A stretch of DNA of 64,000 bases from Candidatus Brevefilum sp. (GTDB taxonomy: Bacteria; Chloroflexota; Anaerolineae; Anaerolineales; Anaerolineaceae): positions 1-64,000 of the forward strand of contig JAHYJN010000011.1 in assembly GCA_019428905.1 (NCBI GenBank), in the 5' to 3' direction. The notes below the pieces were generated by a model, which saw only the letters and a program-made list of their open reading frames with translations, did not search any database and had not been told where the DNA came from. Both the position numbers and the translations under genes were made by a program. Below are positions 31,286 through 39,954 of this stretch, piece after piece (the stretch's first letter is position 1; each line of letters starts with the position of its first letter).

Positions 31286-31291
31286 TATAAT
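31286..31291 (+). promoter_or_regulatory. -10 box for leaderless YgjP-type mRNA
   Basis: TATAAT ends exactly 7 nt before the ATG at 31299, with no Shine-Dalgarno between. The preceding stretch is made of ataccTg-type word repeats (31230-31275). Confidence 0.55.
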
Positions 31292-31298
31292 TTCACCC

Positions 31299-31982
31299 AT
31301 GAAATCTCCCTCACCTGAAATCCCAGAAATCATCCGCACACAGCGCAAATCCTTCGGCCTGGAGATCACCCCCGACGGTCAGTTGATCGTACGTGCCCCC
31401 AAATCCGCCTCAGATGCCCAAATCAAAGCTGTTATCGCTCAAAAAGCCGCCTGGATCTCCAACGCCCGGGCGCGCCTTGCCGCACAATACCCCGATCGCA
31501 CGCCCCATACCTTCGCCCCTGGTGAGACCTTCTGGTATCTCGGTGATCAATATTCCCTGCACCTGGTGGACCATCAGCGCCCGCTCTTAGACCTAGACGG
31601 GTCCTTCCACCTGGCACAACAGGCCCACAGCCAGGCTAAGCAAATCTTTATCGCCTGGTACCGTGAGGAGACCCGCCACATCACCCACAAGCTGATCGTA
31701 GACTATACGAAGCGCTTTAACCTCAAGGTCAATCGCGTGCGTATCACCAGCGCCCGCACCCGCTGGGGCAGCTGTTCGGGGAAGGGCAACCTCAACTTCA
31801 CCTATCGCCTGTGCATGGCGCCTTTGGAAGTGATTGAATATGTGGTCGTACACGAGCTGGCCCACCTTAAAGTTCCCAACCACAGCCGTACCTTTTGGGT
31901 TGAGGTCGCCAAAATGTACCCAGATTATCAAAAACAGCGCAACTGGCTCAAACAGCACGGCTACCGTCTCAACCTGGATTGA
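31299..31982 (+). CDS. YgjP-type DUF45 metal-dependent protein
   Basis: A 227-residue DUF45/YgjP-family protein with the zinc motif VVHELAHLKVPNHSRTFW (HExxH plus a downstream His) and the family signature TSARTRWGSCSGKGNLNFTYRL. The N-terminal beta domain (SFGLEITPDGQLIVRAPKSAS) is typical. E. coli YgjP has been reported as a UTP pyrophosphatase; related proteins are SprT-like peptidases. Substrate here is unknown. The transcript is probably leaderless. Confidence 0.85.
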   Translation: MKSPSPEIPEIIRTQRKSFGLEITPDGQLIVRAPKSASDAQIKAVIAQKAAWISNARARLAAQYPDRTPHTFAPGETFWYLGDQYSLHLVDHQRPLLDLDGSFHLAQQAHSQAKQIFIAWYREETRHITHKLIVDYTKRFNLKVNRVRITSARTRWGSCSGKGNLNFTYRLCMAPLEVIEYVVVHELAHLKVPNHSRTFWVEVAKMYPDYQKQRNWLKQHGYRLNLD

Positions 31983-32069
31983 AACCCAATTGTTAACCCC
32001 CTGATTACAATTTCGAAAAATACCCACAATCATCTCTTGATACAAAACTTGTATAACCATATTAAAATA

Positions 32070-32131
32070 TTAACGGCTCAGGTAACACCGCTGTTGAAGG
32101 CTGCCCTCGCACACTGAGAAGGTACAGTTAA
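32070..32131. repeat. dispersed ~50-62-bp palindromic element, copy 1
   Basis: TTAAC...CTCAG...gctgttgaaggctgccctcgcacACTGAG...GTTAA. Its reverse complement aligns with 39884-39940, 44843-44898 and 56461-56508 over ctcagtgtgcgaggg / ccttcaacagc / cctgag. It lies 35 bp before the arsC gene. Confidence 0.65.
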
Positions 32132-32165
32132 TGAACAAAATCACGGCGTAAATGGAGATAATTAA

Positions 32166-32600
32166 ATGACAGAACAGGACAAGTTAAGGGTTATCTTTTT
32201 ATGCACAGGCAATTCCTGCCGCAGCCAAATGGCTGAAGCCTGGCTGCGAGCCTTGGGTGGAGAGGACTTTGAAGTCTACAGCGCAGGGCTTGAACCCCAT
32301 GGGGTTAACCCTTACACCATCACCGTGATGGAAGAAGTGGGAATCGACATGAGCGCGCACCGCTCAAAACATTTGGATGAGTACATCGGTAAAATCGACT
32401 TCGATTACCTGATCACCGTCTGCGGGCATGCGGACGAAAACTGTCCCTTCTTCCCCGGCATGGGGACCCGCCTGCACTGGCCTTTTGAGGACCCAGCAGC
32501 CTTCGTCGGTCCAGACACGGAAAAATTAGCCGCTTTTCAGGATGTGCGCGACCAGATCAAAGCCAAAATCCAATCCTGGCTGGCGGAGATAGAAGAGTAG
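32166..32600 (+). CDS. arsC: arsenate reductase, thioredoxin-coupled type
   Basis: A 144-residue protein of the low-molecular-weight tyrosine phosphatase fold. The P-loop FLCTGNSCRSQMAE carries the catalytic Cys, and VCGHADENCPFFPG provides the two further cysteines seven residues apart, the redox relay of pI258-type ArsC that is recycled by thioredoxin. It reduces arsenate to arsenite. No arsenite pump or ArsR regulator is adjacent, which is unusual; the enzyme may act alone or with distant genes. AACGGCGT-free leader, with palindromic element 1 just upstream. Confidence 0.85.
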   Translation: MTEQDKLRVIFLCTGNSCRSQMAEAWLRALGGEDFEVYSAGLEPHGVNPYTITVMEEVGIDMSAHRSKHLDEYIGKIDFDYLITVCGHADENCPFFPGMGTRLHWPFEDPAAFVGPDTEKLAAFQDVRDQIKAKIQSWLAEIEE

Positions 32601-32754
32601 AACACCCCACAGCACAGTATTTGCGACAAAAAAAGGTCAGGCGGGTTGCTGCCCAACCACATAAGGCCTGCACAACCTACCAAAGAGACGCCCAGACCGG
32701 GCATCTCCACGATTAACTGGCAAAAAATAAAACAAGTGGGAAAGTCGCCTCACC

Positions 32755-33336
32755 TCACAGCTCGCAATAGCGGTCAATATGCTTCCCGATCACGGCCAGG
32801 CTGTCCGCCCAGAACCCCTTGGACCGGATGTCGATCCCAAGCCGGGCTGCCAGTTCTGCCGCCGGGGCTTCACCCGTACTCGACAGCAGCTGCTTGTAGT
32901 CCGGAACAAATTCCTCTCCCCGCTGCTGGTAGATGGCATACAGCCCTACACCAAACAGCTTGCCGAAGGCATACACCCTGCGCGTTGTGGGCTGGTTTTC
33001 ACCAGCCCACACTCACCTTCACTTCTATTTGAATTCTTACAATCTTTACAGCTCGCAATAGCGGTCGATATGCTTCCCGATCACGGCCAGGCTGTCCGCC
33101 CAGAACCCCTTGGACCGGATATCGATGCCAAACCGGGCTGCCAGTTCTGCCGCCGGGGCTTCACCCGTGCTTGACAATAGCTGCTTGTAGTCCGGGACAA
33201 ATTCCTCTCCCTGCTGCTGGTAGATGGCATACAACCCCACACCAAACAGCTTGCCGAAGGCCTACACCCTGCGCGCTGTGGGCTGGCATTCGCCAGCCCA
33301 CACCCATCTTCACTTCTATTTGAATTCTTACAATCT
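32755..33336 (-). pseudogene. two extra tandem copies of the pepF 3' end
   Basis: Two head-to-tail 291-bp units (from 32755 and from 33046) each repeat the last about 65 codons and stop of pepF (GLYAIYQQ..GEEFVPDYKQL to HIDRYCEL) at very high identity. They are followed on the 5' side by a non-pepF junction containing TGTGGGCTGG/CCAGCCCACA hairpins (32986-33011 and 33277-33302). The functional gene ends at 33337, exactly one period further. The copies lack a start and the catalytic region, so they are non-functional duplicates. Confidence 0.9.
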
Positions 33337-35139
33337 TTACAGCTCACAGTAGCGGTCGATATGCTTCCCAATCACGGCTAGGCTGTCCGCCCAGAACCCC
33401 TTGGATCGAATATCAATGCCAAACCGGGCTGCCAGTTCTGCCGCCGGGGCTTCACCCGTGCTTGACAATAGCTGCTTGTAGTCCGGGACAAATTCCTCTC
33501 CCCGCTGCTGGTAGATGGCATACAGCCCTACACCAAACAGCTTGCCGAAGGCATAGGGGAAATTATAAAACGATAGGCCAGCGTAGTAATAATGCGGCTT
33601 CCAAGTCCACATAAACTTATGGCGATAAGCCGGGTCCAACCCCTCGCCATAGGTTTGCGCCTGGGCATCTTCCATAATCTCACACAACTCATCCGCGCTC
33701 AATTCCGACCTAATCCGGCGTTCAAAAACCTCTTTCTCGAACAGGAAGCGTGAGTAAATATCCACGATCACCTGCGCATCGCCAATCAGCGCAGTTTCCA
33801 GCAGGCCCAGCTCGGCCTCGGGTTCCCGAATCGTATCCATCACCGCATTGAAGACAATTGTTTCGCACATGATCGAAGCGGTCTCCGCCATGGTCATTGG
33901 CGTCTGCCGCTGCAGCGGTGTTTTACCGGCCTGGAACATATTGTAATTGTGATACCCATGCCCCAGCTCGTGGGCAATAGTGAATACCTGGTCGAGGGAG
34001 CCGTCAAAATTGCATAAAATTCGAGACTCTTTAACCTCTGGAACAGACATGCAGAATGCGCCGCCGCGCTTGCCCGGCCGCTGTTCGGCATCGATCCAGT
34101 TATTTTCAAAGGCGGCCTGCGCAAACGCCTTCAAATCTGGTGAAAACGTTTCAAAATTCGTCAGGATGAAATCAGCCGCTTCGCCAAAGGAGTAGGATTT
34201 ATCCAGCTTCCCGGTGGGGGCAAACAGGTTCCACCACGGCAGCGCCTCACCACCAAAGCGGGCCGCTTTGGCCTTAAAATAGCGGCGGAAGCGGGGGAAG
34301 GCGTCTTTCATCGCTTCCATCATCACATCCAGTGTCTCGCGGTCGATCCGTGCCTGGTCAATCGGCCCGTGGATCGCATCCGTCCGACCCCGGTGCTTAT
34401 TGAGGGTGTTTACCCAGCCCTTGACGCCGTTCATGCTGGCTGCCAGCGGCTCCTTGATCGACTCCCAAGCTTCAAACTCGGCTGCATATGCCCGCTTGCG
34501 GACGTCCTCATCGGGATGAGCATGCAGGTTAATCAGGGCGGGCATCGGCAGGGTCTGCAACTCGCCCTCCAGCTCAAATTCAACCGACTTTTGTGAGGTC
34601 ACGGTCCCTTGCAGTTTAGACCAGGCATTCGCCCCCGAAAGACTGAGCTCACTCGAAAGGATCTCCTCTTTTTCACTCATCAAATATTGGCTCTGCTCGG
34701 CGATTTCCATCACCGGGAAGGCATGGGCTTGTGCGCTGCCGCCCAATGCCAGCGCTGCCGGCAATTGATCCTTAATTTGACCGACCCACGCTTCCAGCAG
34801 GACATTCACTTTATGGATTTCAACCATCACCTGGTCGAATTGCGAACTCATGCGCATCGCATCCTGGTTATAAGAATCGGTTGAGATGAAGGAATGAAAA
34901 TAAGAACGGATGGTCGCTGCCTTTTCCAACAGGCCGTTCAACCGGTCAACCATGCTGCTAACCGCCTGGTTGACGGCTTCAGGTGGGCTGCTGGCATCCA
35001 CCGGCGCTAATGCCACCTGGTAATGCTGCCGCAGCGATTCAGTGGCAGTTTTGACCCACTCGATATCCTTGGCCAATTCAGCCGAATCCAGCCCAGGGTA
35101 AACATTCGAGAGATCCCAGCGTGGGGGTTTGGTTGTCAT
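33337..35139 (-). CDS. pepF: oligoendopeptidase F family M3 metallopeptidase
   Basis: A 600-residue cytoplasmic zinc peptidase that degrades oligopeptides. The zinc motif FTIAHELGHGYHNY (HExxH) is followed by the third ligand Glu in MAETASIMCETIVFN. N-terminal MTTKPPRWDLSNVYPGL, SFGEAADFILTNFETFSPD, and C-terminal PDYKQLLSSTGEAPAAELAARFG are family typical. GGAAGGAG precedes the ATG. Its 3' end is tandemly triplicated downstream. It lies behind the PHP phosphoesterase in the same direction with a 126-bp gap. Confidence 0.93.
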   Translation of the reverse strand: MTTKPPRWDLSNVYPGLDSAELAKDIEWVKTATESLRQHYQVALAPVDASSPPEAVNQAVSSMVDRLNGLLEKAATIRSYFHSFISTDSYNQDAMRMSSQFDQVMVEIHKVNVLLEAWVGQIKDQLPAALALGGSAQAHAFPVMEIAEQSQYLMSEKEEILSSELSLSGANAWSKLQGTVTSQKSVEFELEGELQTLPMPALINLHAHPDEDVRKRAYAAEFEAWESIKEPLAASMNGVKGWVNTLNKHRGRTDAIHGPIDQARIDRETLDVMMEAMKDAFPRFRRYFKAKAARFGGEALPWWNLFAPTGKLDKSYSFGEAADFILTNFETFSPDLKAFAQAAFENNWIDAEQRPGKRGGAFCMSVPEVKESRILCNFDGSLDQVFTIAHELGHGYHNYNMFQAGKTPLQRQTPMTMAETASIMCETIVFNAVMDTIREPEAELGLLETALIGDAQVIVDIYSRFLFEKEVFERRIRSELSADELCEIMEDAQAQTYGEGLDPAYRHKFMWTWKPHYYYAGLSFYNFPYAFGKLFGVGLYAIYQQRGEEFVPDYKQLLSSTGEAPAAELAARFGIDIRSKGFWADSLAVIGKHIDRYCEL

Positions 35140-35265
35140 AAAAGAACTCCTTCCGATTAAATCAAGGGTTGATCAGTTCACAGCGCCCTAATTATAAGAC
35201 AATATCCCCCACAACAAAACCGTCCTCTCACGGAAAAATTGTCAGCCAACATCGAATCAGGAAGA

Positions 35266-36156
35266 TCAGGCAGGGCTGATCTGATGAGTCAACCGGGTGA
35301 TGATTTCATCCTCCTGACCCTCACAATCCACTCCGCCAATCCGAATGCTCTTCTTGGTTTTACCGTGGAAATCACTGCCGCAGGTCGCCAACAACCCATG
35401 TATGAGGGCTGCATCGCGATAGAATGCCACCTGGGCGGGGTTATGATAGCTGCTGTATACTTCAATACCTATCACCCCCGCCGCGATCATCTTTGCCAGC
35501 AGCTGTGGGTCTTCTTTGACGTTCAAACCAGGATGGGCCAAAACGGGCACGCCATGATGGGATTGGACGACCTCGATGGCTTGCGCCAGGCTGATAAAAT
35601 GCATCGGCGTGTAGGCCGGCTTGCCTTGTGCGCAATAATCCCAGTAAAAATTCACATAGGGATTATCGGACCGGTCCCCATTCCCACGATAGGGGTCTAA
35701 CAGCGGGTTTTTTCTCTCGCGATCATACAATAAAGCCGCTTCTGCCAGGATCTCGCCGGTCACCACACCCTCATGGGCCAAGTTTGCTACCACAGCATCC
35801 TCAAAATCGATCCCCAGCTGCCGTACCAGGTGCATCAGCAAGGCCGAGTTATCCTGAGCCTGCTGAAGAAAATCTCCCTCAATTCGATCGAAAACTGGGG
35901 CAGACTGATCGATGCCGTACCCCAGCAGGTGAAAATTGATGCCTTCAAATTCACAATCTATCTCAATCGCAGGGATGACGGTCAAACAAGTACCATCAGC
36001 TGCGCTCAACGCCTCTGTAACAGCCCGAACCGAGTTATGATCAGCAATGGCCGCATAGGTTAACCCGGCCTCAAGACACAGGTTCACCAATTGCGCTGGC
36101 GAAAACTCACCATCTGTGCTGTAATTCGAATGCATATGAAGATCAATCGTCGCCAT
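35266..36156 (-). CDS. PHP-domain phosphoesterase (YciV/TrpH-like)
   Basis: A 296-residue PHP metallophosphoesterase. Metal motifs are TIDLHMHSNYSTDGEFSP (start), YAAIADHNSV, IPAIEIDCEF, LAHPGLNVKED and CGSDFHGKTK. Relatives hydrolyse nucleoside 3',5'-bisphosphates (TrpH/RNase AM). The ATG at 36156 is preferred; a TTG nine codons upstream is possible. RBS weak. Confidence 0.82.
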   Translation of the reverse strand: MATIDLHMHSNYSTDGEFSPAQLVNLCLEAGLTYAAIADHNSVRAVTEALSAADGTCLTVIPAIEIDCEFEGINFHLLGYGIDQSAPVFDRIEGDFLQQAQDNSALLMHLVRQLGIDFEDAVVANLAHEGVVTGEILAEAALLYDRERKNPLLDPYRGNGDRSDNPYVNFYWDYCAQGKPAYTPMHFISLAQAIEVVQSHHGVPVLAHPGLNVKEDPQLLAKMIAAGVIGIEVYSSYHNPAQVAFYRDAALIHGLLATCGSDFHGKTKKSIRIGGVDCEGQEDEIITRLTHQISPA

Positions 36157-36301
36157 ATTGCTGATTCTTTCAAGAAATTTCAACTAACAAATACCAGTGA
36201 CACCGTTTTCATAACCATAGACTCCTCATCCCCGTGGTGCGCGATCATACATCTTTTCATCTTTCATCTTTCACCTTTGAGCTTTGAGCTTTTACCTGCT
36301 G

Positions 36302-36685
36302 CTAACACGTCCCATGCGCCAGCAGGGCAACCGCCTTACCCTGCCGGATAAGCTGGTTGTAAATTTCACAGGCTTTGTGGGTCTTTTCAATCATCAGCAT
36401 ATCAATCCCAGCAGCAGCAACTACCTGGCGCGTTTTCTTCGTCACCTTGATCCTGCCATGGATGCCATTGCCAATGACCAAAATCTCAACATCAGGACGC
36501 AGTACGGGTTTCACCATCTTGGGGGTTAAGCGATGTCCCACCCGTTCTGTCCAGGGGCCTACCTCACCCCCCACGATGCAAATATCCTTGCCCACGCCCC
36601 GGCCGTCAGCATCGTGCACCTGGCCATTGATCTCAAATCGGCCCCACTCAAAACGTTCAATTGGTCCTGCAGGATCTGTAAACAT
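36302..36685 (-). CDS. Mth938-like domain protein
   Basis: A 127-residue protein of the Mth938/AAMDC (DUF498) family: VKPVLRPDVEILVIGNGIHGRIKV, then a helix region ending CEIYNQLIRQGKAVALLAHGTC. The family's molecular function is unknown. The ATG at 36685 is chosen because homology-like sequence begins there (MFTDPAGPIERFEWGRFEING). The gene is divergent from 36820. Confidence 0.7.
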   Translation of the reverse strand: MFTDPAGPIERFEWGRFEINGQVHDADGRGVGKDICIVGGEVGPWTERVGHRLTPKMVKPVLRPDVEILVIGNGIHGRIKVTKKTRQVVAAAGIDMLMIEKTHKACEIYNQLIRQGKAVALLAHGTC

Positions 36686-36819
36686 AAGCTTCCTTCCATC
36701 CAGGCGGGCAGTGCTCCTCTCGAAGAACTGCTCTGCAGGTATAATTACCACAACCTGATTATAATGTGAACCAGGTGCTGGCAGTAACACCACTGGGACC
36801 TGGGATAAGAAAGGACCGT

Positions 36820-37233
36820 ATGGCATTTCAGATCACAAAAGAATGGCTCATCGACCTGCCGGAAGATTTCGAGAGCCGGGTGGAAGATAGCAAGCTTATC
36901 TTTTGGAAAACCGGGGTAACCGTGGTGGTGGCCGCATTCCGCGTGCCGCAGGAGACCGGTAAAATTGACCTGCTCAACCAAATTCAAAACAAGATCCCCG
37001 AAGATTCCCTGGAGACGCTGGTGTCCACCAAAGGCGAGATCGTTGGCCTGGGATATACCCAAATCCACACAGCGTTGGATCAGAAAAAACGCCTGTCCCT
37101 GTACACCTTCACCGCCAGCGATACATCCTGCTTGCAAACAGCTTTCTACCTGGATAACCCGGATGACCTTACCTGGGCAAAATCCATGTGGGAGAGCATC
37201 CTGTTTCACCCAAACCCAGAAAACAAGGCTTAG
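36820..37233 (+). CDS. hypothetical protein
   Basis: A 137-residue soluble protein starting MAFQITKEWLIDLPEDFESR; AAGAAAGGA precedes the ATG at 36820. It has a mixed alpha/beta pattern with a Trp/Tyr-rich C-terminus (YLDNPDDLTWAKSMWESILFHP). It reads like a small beta-sheet domain similar to stress-protein accessory domains, but no family is recognised. Divergent from the Mth938-like gene, with start sites 134 bp apart. Confidence 0.55.
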   Translation: MAFQITKEWLIDLPEDFESRVEDSKLIFWKTGVTVVVAAFRVPQETGKIDLLNQIQNKIPEDSLETLVSTKGEIVGLGYTQIHTALDQKKRLSLYTFTASDTSCLQTAFYLDNPDDLTWAKSMWESILFHPNPENKA

Positions 37234-37397
37234 GTGCCAAAACAGGACCAAACTTAACCCGGTTAGAATCTGATATCAATTTCCATACATTTACCGCTCC
37301 TTAACTTCAGATTTATCAATATTTATATTTGTTTTCTTAATATTTATTTCGTTATTCTTTAACTTTGTGATATAATCATCGTAATAAATCAAACATC

Positions 37398-37499
37398 GTA
37401 ACTGCACAACGTGCCAGAGCACAAAGAGGTTACAGTATGGCGGTTTCACCCTCACACCATAACCTCCCCCGCCAGCAGTAGGGCTGCCTGGGCAGTTAC
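37398..37499 (+). ncRNA. structured leader upstream of GIN-domain gene
   Basis: A 102-nt element closed by GTAACTGC (37398-37405) and GCAGTTAC (37492-37499). Inside are the hairpins GTGC-caga-GCAC, a longer arm with GAGGT/ACCTC and TATGG/CCATA, and a CAGC/GCTG hairpin near the 3' side, giving a three-hairpin junction. A TGATATAAT -10-like box lies about 25 nt upstream (37367-37375) and the gene starts 27 nt downstream. It does not match any riboswitch class I know by sequence. Confidence 0.5.
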
Positions 37500-37526
37500 C
37501 ACAGCTCGAAAAAAAGAGGTGATTTC

Positions 37527-38189
37527 ATGCAAAAACAAATCAATCTGGTAGAGCATTTTGACAAAGTCCGGGTTAAGGATTTTGGAAAGCTGATCCTGAC
37601 CCAGGGCGAACAACCCTCCCTGGTGGTCGAAGCGGATGAGGAGCTGCTTTCAGAACTGGTTGCTGAGGTGCGCGGCGATACCCTGCTGTTAGGGTTTGTT
37701 GAAGACTGGTTCAGCCGTTTCGGAAAAGTGGTCTCATCCTTCTTCGACAGCACCGACCGCAAGGTGACCTATTACCTGACCGTGGTCGATTTAGACAAGC
37801 TAAGCATCAGCGGAAAGATCAACCTGGAATGTCCGTCTTTCGTCACCAAAAGCCTGACCCTCAAGATTTCCGGCCTGGGCAACTTGACTTTCACCCACCT
37901 GGAATGTGATAGCCTGGATGTGATCATCAGCGGTCGCGCCGATTTTGCGGCTGCAGGTCGAGCGGATCACCAAACGGTGCGCATCTCCGGCTCTGGCGAT
38001 TATAATGCGCCAGACCTTGCCAGCCAAACAGCCCACATTGTGATTTCCGGCCAGGGGAACGCCAACCTCCGTGTAGAGGACTACCTCGACATCACCATCT
38101 CCGGCTTAGGCCAGGTGAACTATCATGGTCGTCCAAAGTTGCGACAGGTCATCAGCGGCTTGGGTAAGTCAAACAAGTTGAACGATTAA
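37527..38189 (+). CDS. GIN-domain (DUF2807) protein
   Basis: A 220-residue protein with the DUF2807/GIN auto-transporter adhesin head-like domain: repeated ISGxGxL patterns (KLSISGKINL, LTLKISGLGNLTF, VRISGSGDYNA, IVISGQGNANLR, ITISGLGQVNY) forming a beta-solenoid. There is no signal peptide, unusual for the family, so it may be cytoplasmic or membrane-associated. AGAGGTGAT precedes the ATG. It sits downstream of a highly structured leader, and a pentapeptide-repeat gene follows 32 bp later, probably cotranscribed. Confidence 0.7.
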   Translation: MQKQINLVEHFDKVRVKDFGKLILTQGEQPSLVVEADEELLSELVAEVRGDTLLLGFVEDWFSRFGKVVSSFFDSTDRKVTYYLTVVDLDKLSISGKINLECPSFVTKSLTLKISGLGNLTFTHLECDSLDVIISGRADFAAAGRADHQTVRISGSGDYNAPDLASQTAHIVISGQGNANLRVEDYLDITISGLGQVNYHGRPKLRQVISGLGKSNKLND

Positions 38190-38221
38190 GGAAAATTCGT
38201 TACAATAATAGTGGAGGTCCT

Positions 38222-38887
38222 ATGAGCCAAGAGATAAAAATCGAAAAGAAAGCGTCCGAAGTCATTCAACCGGACAATGAAGAAGAAGCACGCCTAGCCA
38301 TCCGCACCCGCCAGGATCTTTCCGGCGCCCACCTGCAAGGGATGGTGCTGGACAACATCAACGCGGTCGGCTCGATCCTTCGTAAGACAGATCTGACCAA
38401 TGCGGACCTTTCCCACGGCCTGCTGATCAACCCCAATTTTTATAAAGCTTCGCTGCACGGCACCGCTGCCCACAATACCATCATCCTGGGAGGTGACCTG
38501 GTAAAAACCAGCTGCAAAGGGGCGAATCTCAGCCATTCAGCCATTATCGGCACCGACGCGCAAGAAGCCAACTTCGAAGGTGCTAACCTCAACAACGCTG
38601 CCCTGGTCAGCACCAGCCTCCTCGATGCTGACTTCACCCGGGCTGACCTTTCCAATACCCGCTTAGCAAGCCTGGATGTGACCGGGGCTGATTTTTCAGA
38701 TGCCAACCTGTCTGGGGCACGCGCATACAATATCAACTGGGAGCAAGCTAAAGTCGCGCCAACAATCCTCCCAGAGCCGTTGGTCAAGCTGCCCGTCTGG
38801 GCCTGGTCGGTGTTGGTTGGCAGCCTCTTCGGGTTTATCGCCCTGATTCTTTATTCACTAACCCGTAAGAAGAATAACAACCATTAA
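38222..38887 (+). CDS. pentapeptide-repeat protein with C-terminal membrane anchor
   Basis: A 221-residue protein. Residues about 35-175 consist of A(D/N)Lxx repeats (ADLSHGL, ANLSHSAI, ANFEGANLNNAAL, ADFTRADLSNTRL, ADFSDANLSGARA) that fold as a right-handed quadrilateral beta-helix. A TM helix at about 190-213 (VWAWSVLVGSLFGFIALILYSL) is followed by basic residues. GGAGG precedes the ATG. The function of membrane-anchored forms is not known. Confidence 0.8.
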   Translation: MSQEIKIEKKASEVIQPDNEEEARLAIRTRQDLSGAHLQGMVLDNINAVGSILRKTDLTNADLSHGLLINPNFYKASLHGTAAHNTIILGGDLVKTSCKGANLSHSAIIGTDAQEANFEGANLNNAALVSTSLLDADFTRADLSNTRLASLDVTGADFSDANLSGARAYNINWEQAKVAPTILPEPLVKLPVWAWSVLVGSLFGFIALILYSLTRKKNNNH

Positions 38888-38919
38888 GTTCACCACAAGT
38901 AAAACAGCATGAAATGAAC

Positions 38920-38949
38920 AAGAGAGCTTTCCACTCCGGATGCTCTCTT
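38920..38949. terminator. bidirectional hairpin between convergent genes
   Basis: AAGAGAGC and GCTCTCTT (8 bp) with an inner TCC/GGA and short loop, 33 bp after the pentapeptide gene stop. The U-tract is weak. The convergent LprI-like gene ends at 39082. Confidence 0.5.
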
Positions 38950-39081
38950 ATCTGATTAACCTGCTGCTCATCGTCCAGCAAATGAAGCAACATCTGTTTG
39001 GGTGACATTCCCCATAAGTTAAGTTTTTTAAAGCAAAAACATCGGGTCACGCCTATCTTTACCCCCCATAACGAAATTCAC

Positions 39082-39591
39082 TCATTCATCTGCAGTGTCC
39101 TCATCTGCACAGTCCGCTGGGTCATACCACTCACAGCGAAAACGCTCCAGCTGCTCAAGGCGTAACAGGTTATGTTCTAACAGGCAGATCCGTTCTTGCA
39201 ATTCACGTTCACCGGGATCTGCAATTGAATCCCGTAGAAAAGCACAATCAGCGTCCCGCGACACCTCCCACGCAAACTGGGTGTCTAAAAACGCCAGCCG
39301 ACGTGCACTTTCAGGTTCCTTTGCTAATAATTCGTCCACCACAAAGATCACCCGGTCATCGGACGCCCGCACAGCCTCAACATAACATGCGAGTTGTTCA
39401 TCCTGCGCACTGACATCTGTACAGGTTGGGATCTCCTCCGGTATGCTGCCGTTCACATGTGGTGTGATCGTTGGTCGGCGCTTATCTTCGCCCGAGCGGG
39501 TTTGGAGAGAGATAAAAAAAGCGCCAGCCAGCAATAAGCCCGCAATCGCCACCAACGAGAGGCTCTGAATATGCCGTCGAATCAGTTTCAT
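39082..39591 (-). CDS. LprI/DUF1311-like secreted protein
   Basis: A 169-residue protein with an N-terminal signal-anchor (LSLVAIAGLLLAGAFFISL, about 11-29). The mature part includes TQFAWEVSRDADCAFLRDSI, ERICLLEHNLLRLEQLE, the cysteine and helix pattern of LprI/DUF1311 lysozyme-inhibitor-like proteins. A TAAAAT box (39600-39605) lies 8 nt before the ATG, so this may be another leaderless transcript. Confidence 0.65.
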   Translation of the reverse strand: MKLIRRHIQSLSLVAIAGLLLAGAFFISLQTRSGEDKRRPTITPHVNGSIPEEIPTCTDVSAQDEQLACYVEAVRASDDRVIFVVDELLAKEPESARRLAFLDTQFAWEVSRDADCAFLRDSIADPGERELQERICLLEHNLLRLEQLERFRCEWYDPADCADEDTADE

Positions 39592-39816
39592 AATTTGAGA
39601 TTTTACTACAAATTAACCAAACTCTCACCGCAGGGGCGTTGAGAACACCTTGCAGCCCTGTTGCTAATCGCATTGGAAGGCTTGCGGCGTCGAATTTTTA
39701 CTTAACCAGTTAACCTTGTACAAATATTTCAGTTAATAGCCCGTTTCTGGCATAATCACTTTTAAACCACATCCTTTACTGGTAACAGTGGTTGTACGTC
39801 TCCTTAATGGTGAGTT

Positions 39817-39850
39817 GCTGGGCTGCGGGTAAAAACACCCGCAGTTCAGC
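39817..39850 (+). terminator. stable hairpin upstream of URO-D-like gene
   Basis: GCTG-gg-CTGCGGGT, six-base loop, ACCCGCAG-tt-CAGC. It lies in the long (about 360 bp) spacer before 39955 and could be an attenuator, since it precedes palindromic element 2. Confidence 0.5.
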
Positions 39851-39883
39851 ATTTAAAACGCTGGTAGAATCGATCGAGGAGAA

Positions 39884-39940
39884 GTAACTGCTCAGGGAGA
39901 ACCTGCTGCTGAAGGGCGCCCTCGCACACGGACTCGTTAC
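39884..39940. repeat. dispersed palindromic element, copy 2
   Basis: GTAAC-tg-CTCAG...GCTGCTGAAGGGCGCCCTCGC...GACTC-GTTAC, closed by GTAAC/GTTAC. It lies 15 bp before the URO-D-like gene, and the gene's AAGGAG ribosome site follows directly. Confidence 0.65.
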
Positions 39941-39954
39941 AAGGAGAAGACATT

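Noticed and set aside
36302-36826. Longer N-terminus for the Mth938-like gene (start 36826)
   Set aside because: The extra 47 residues overlap the divergent promoter and start region of the 36820 gene and look unstructured; the family domain begins at 36685.
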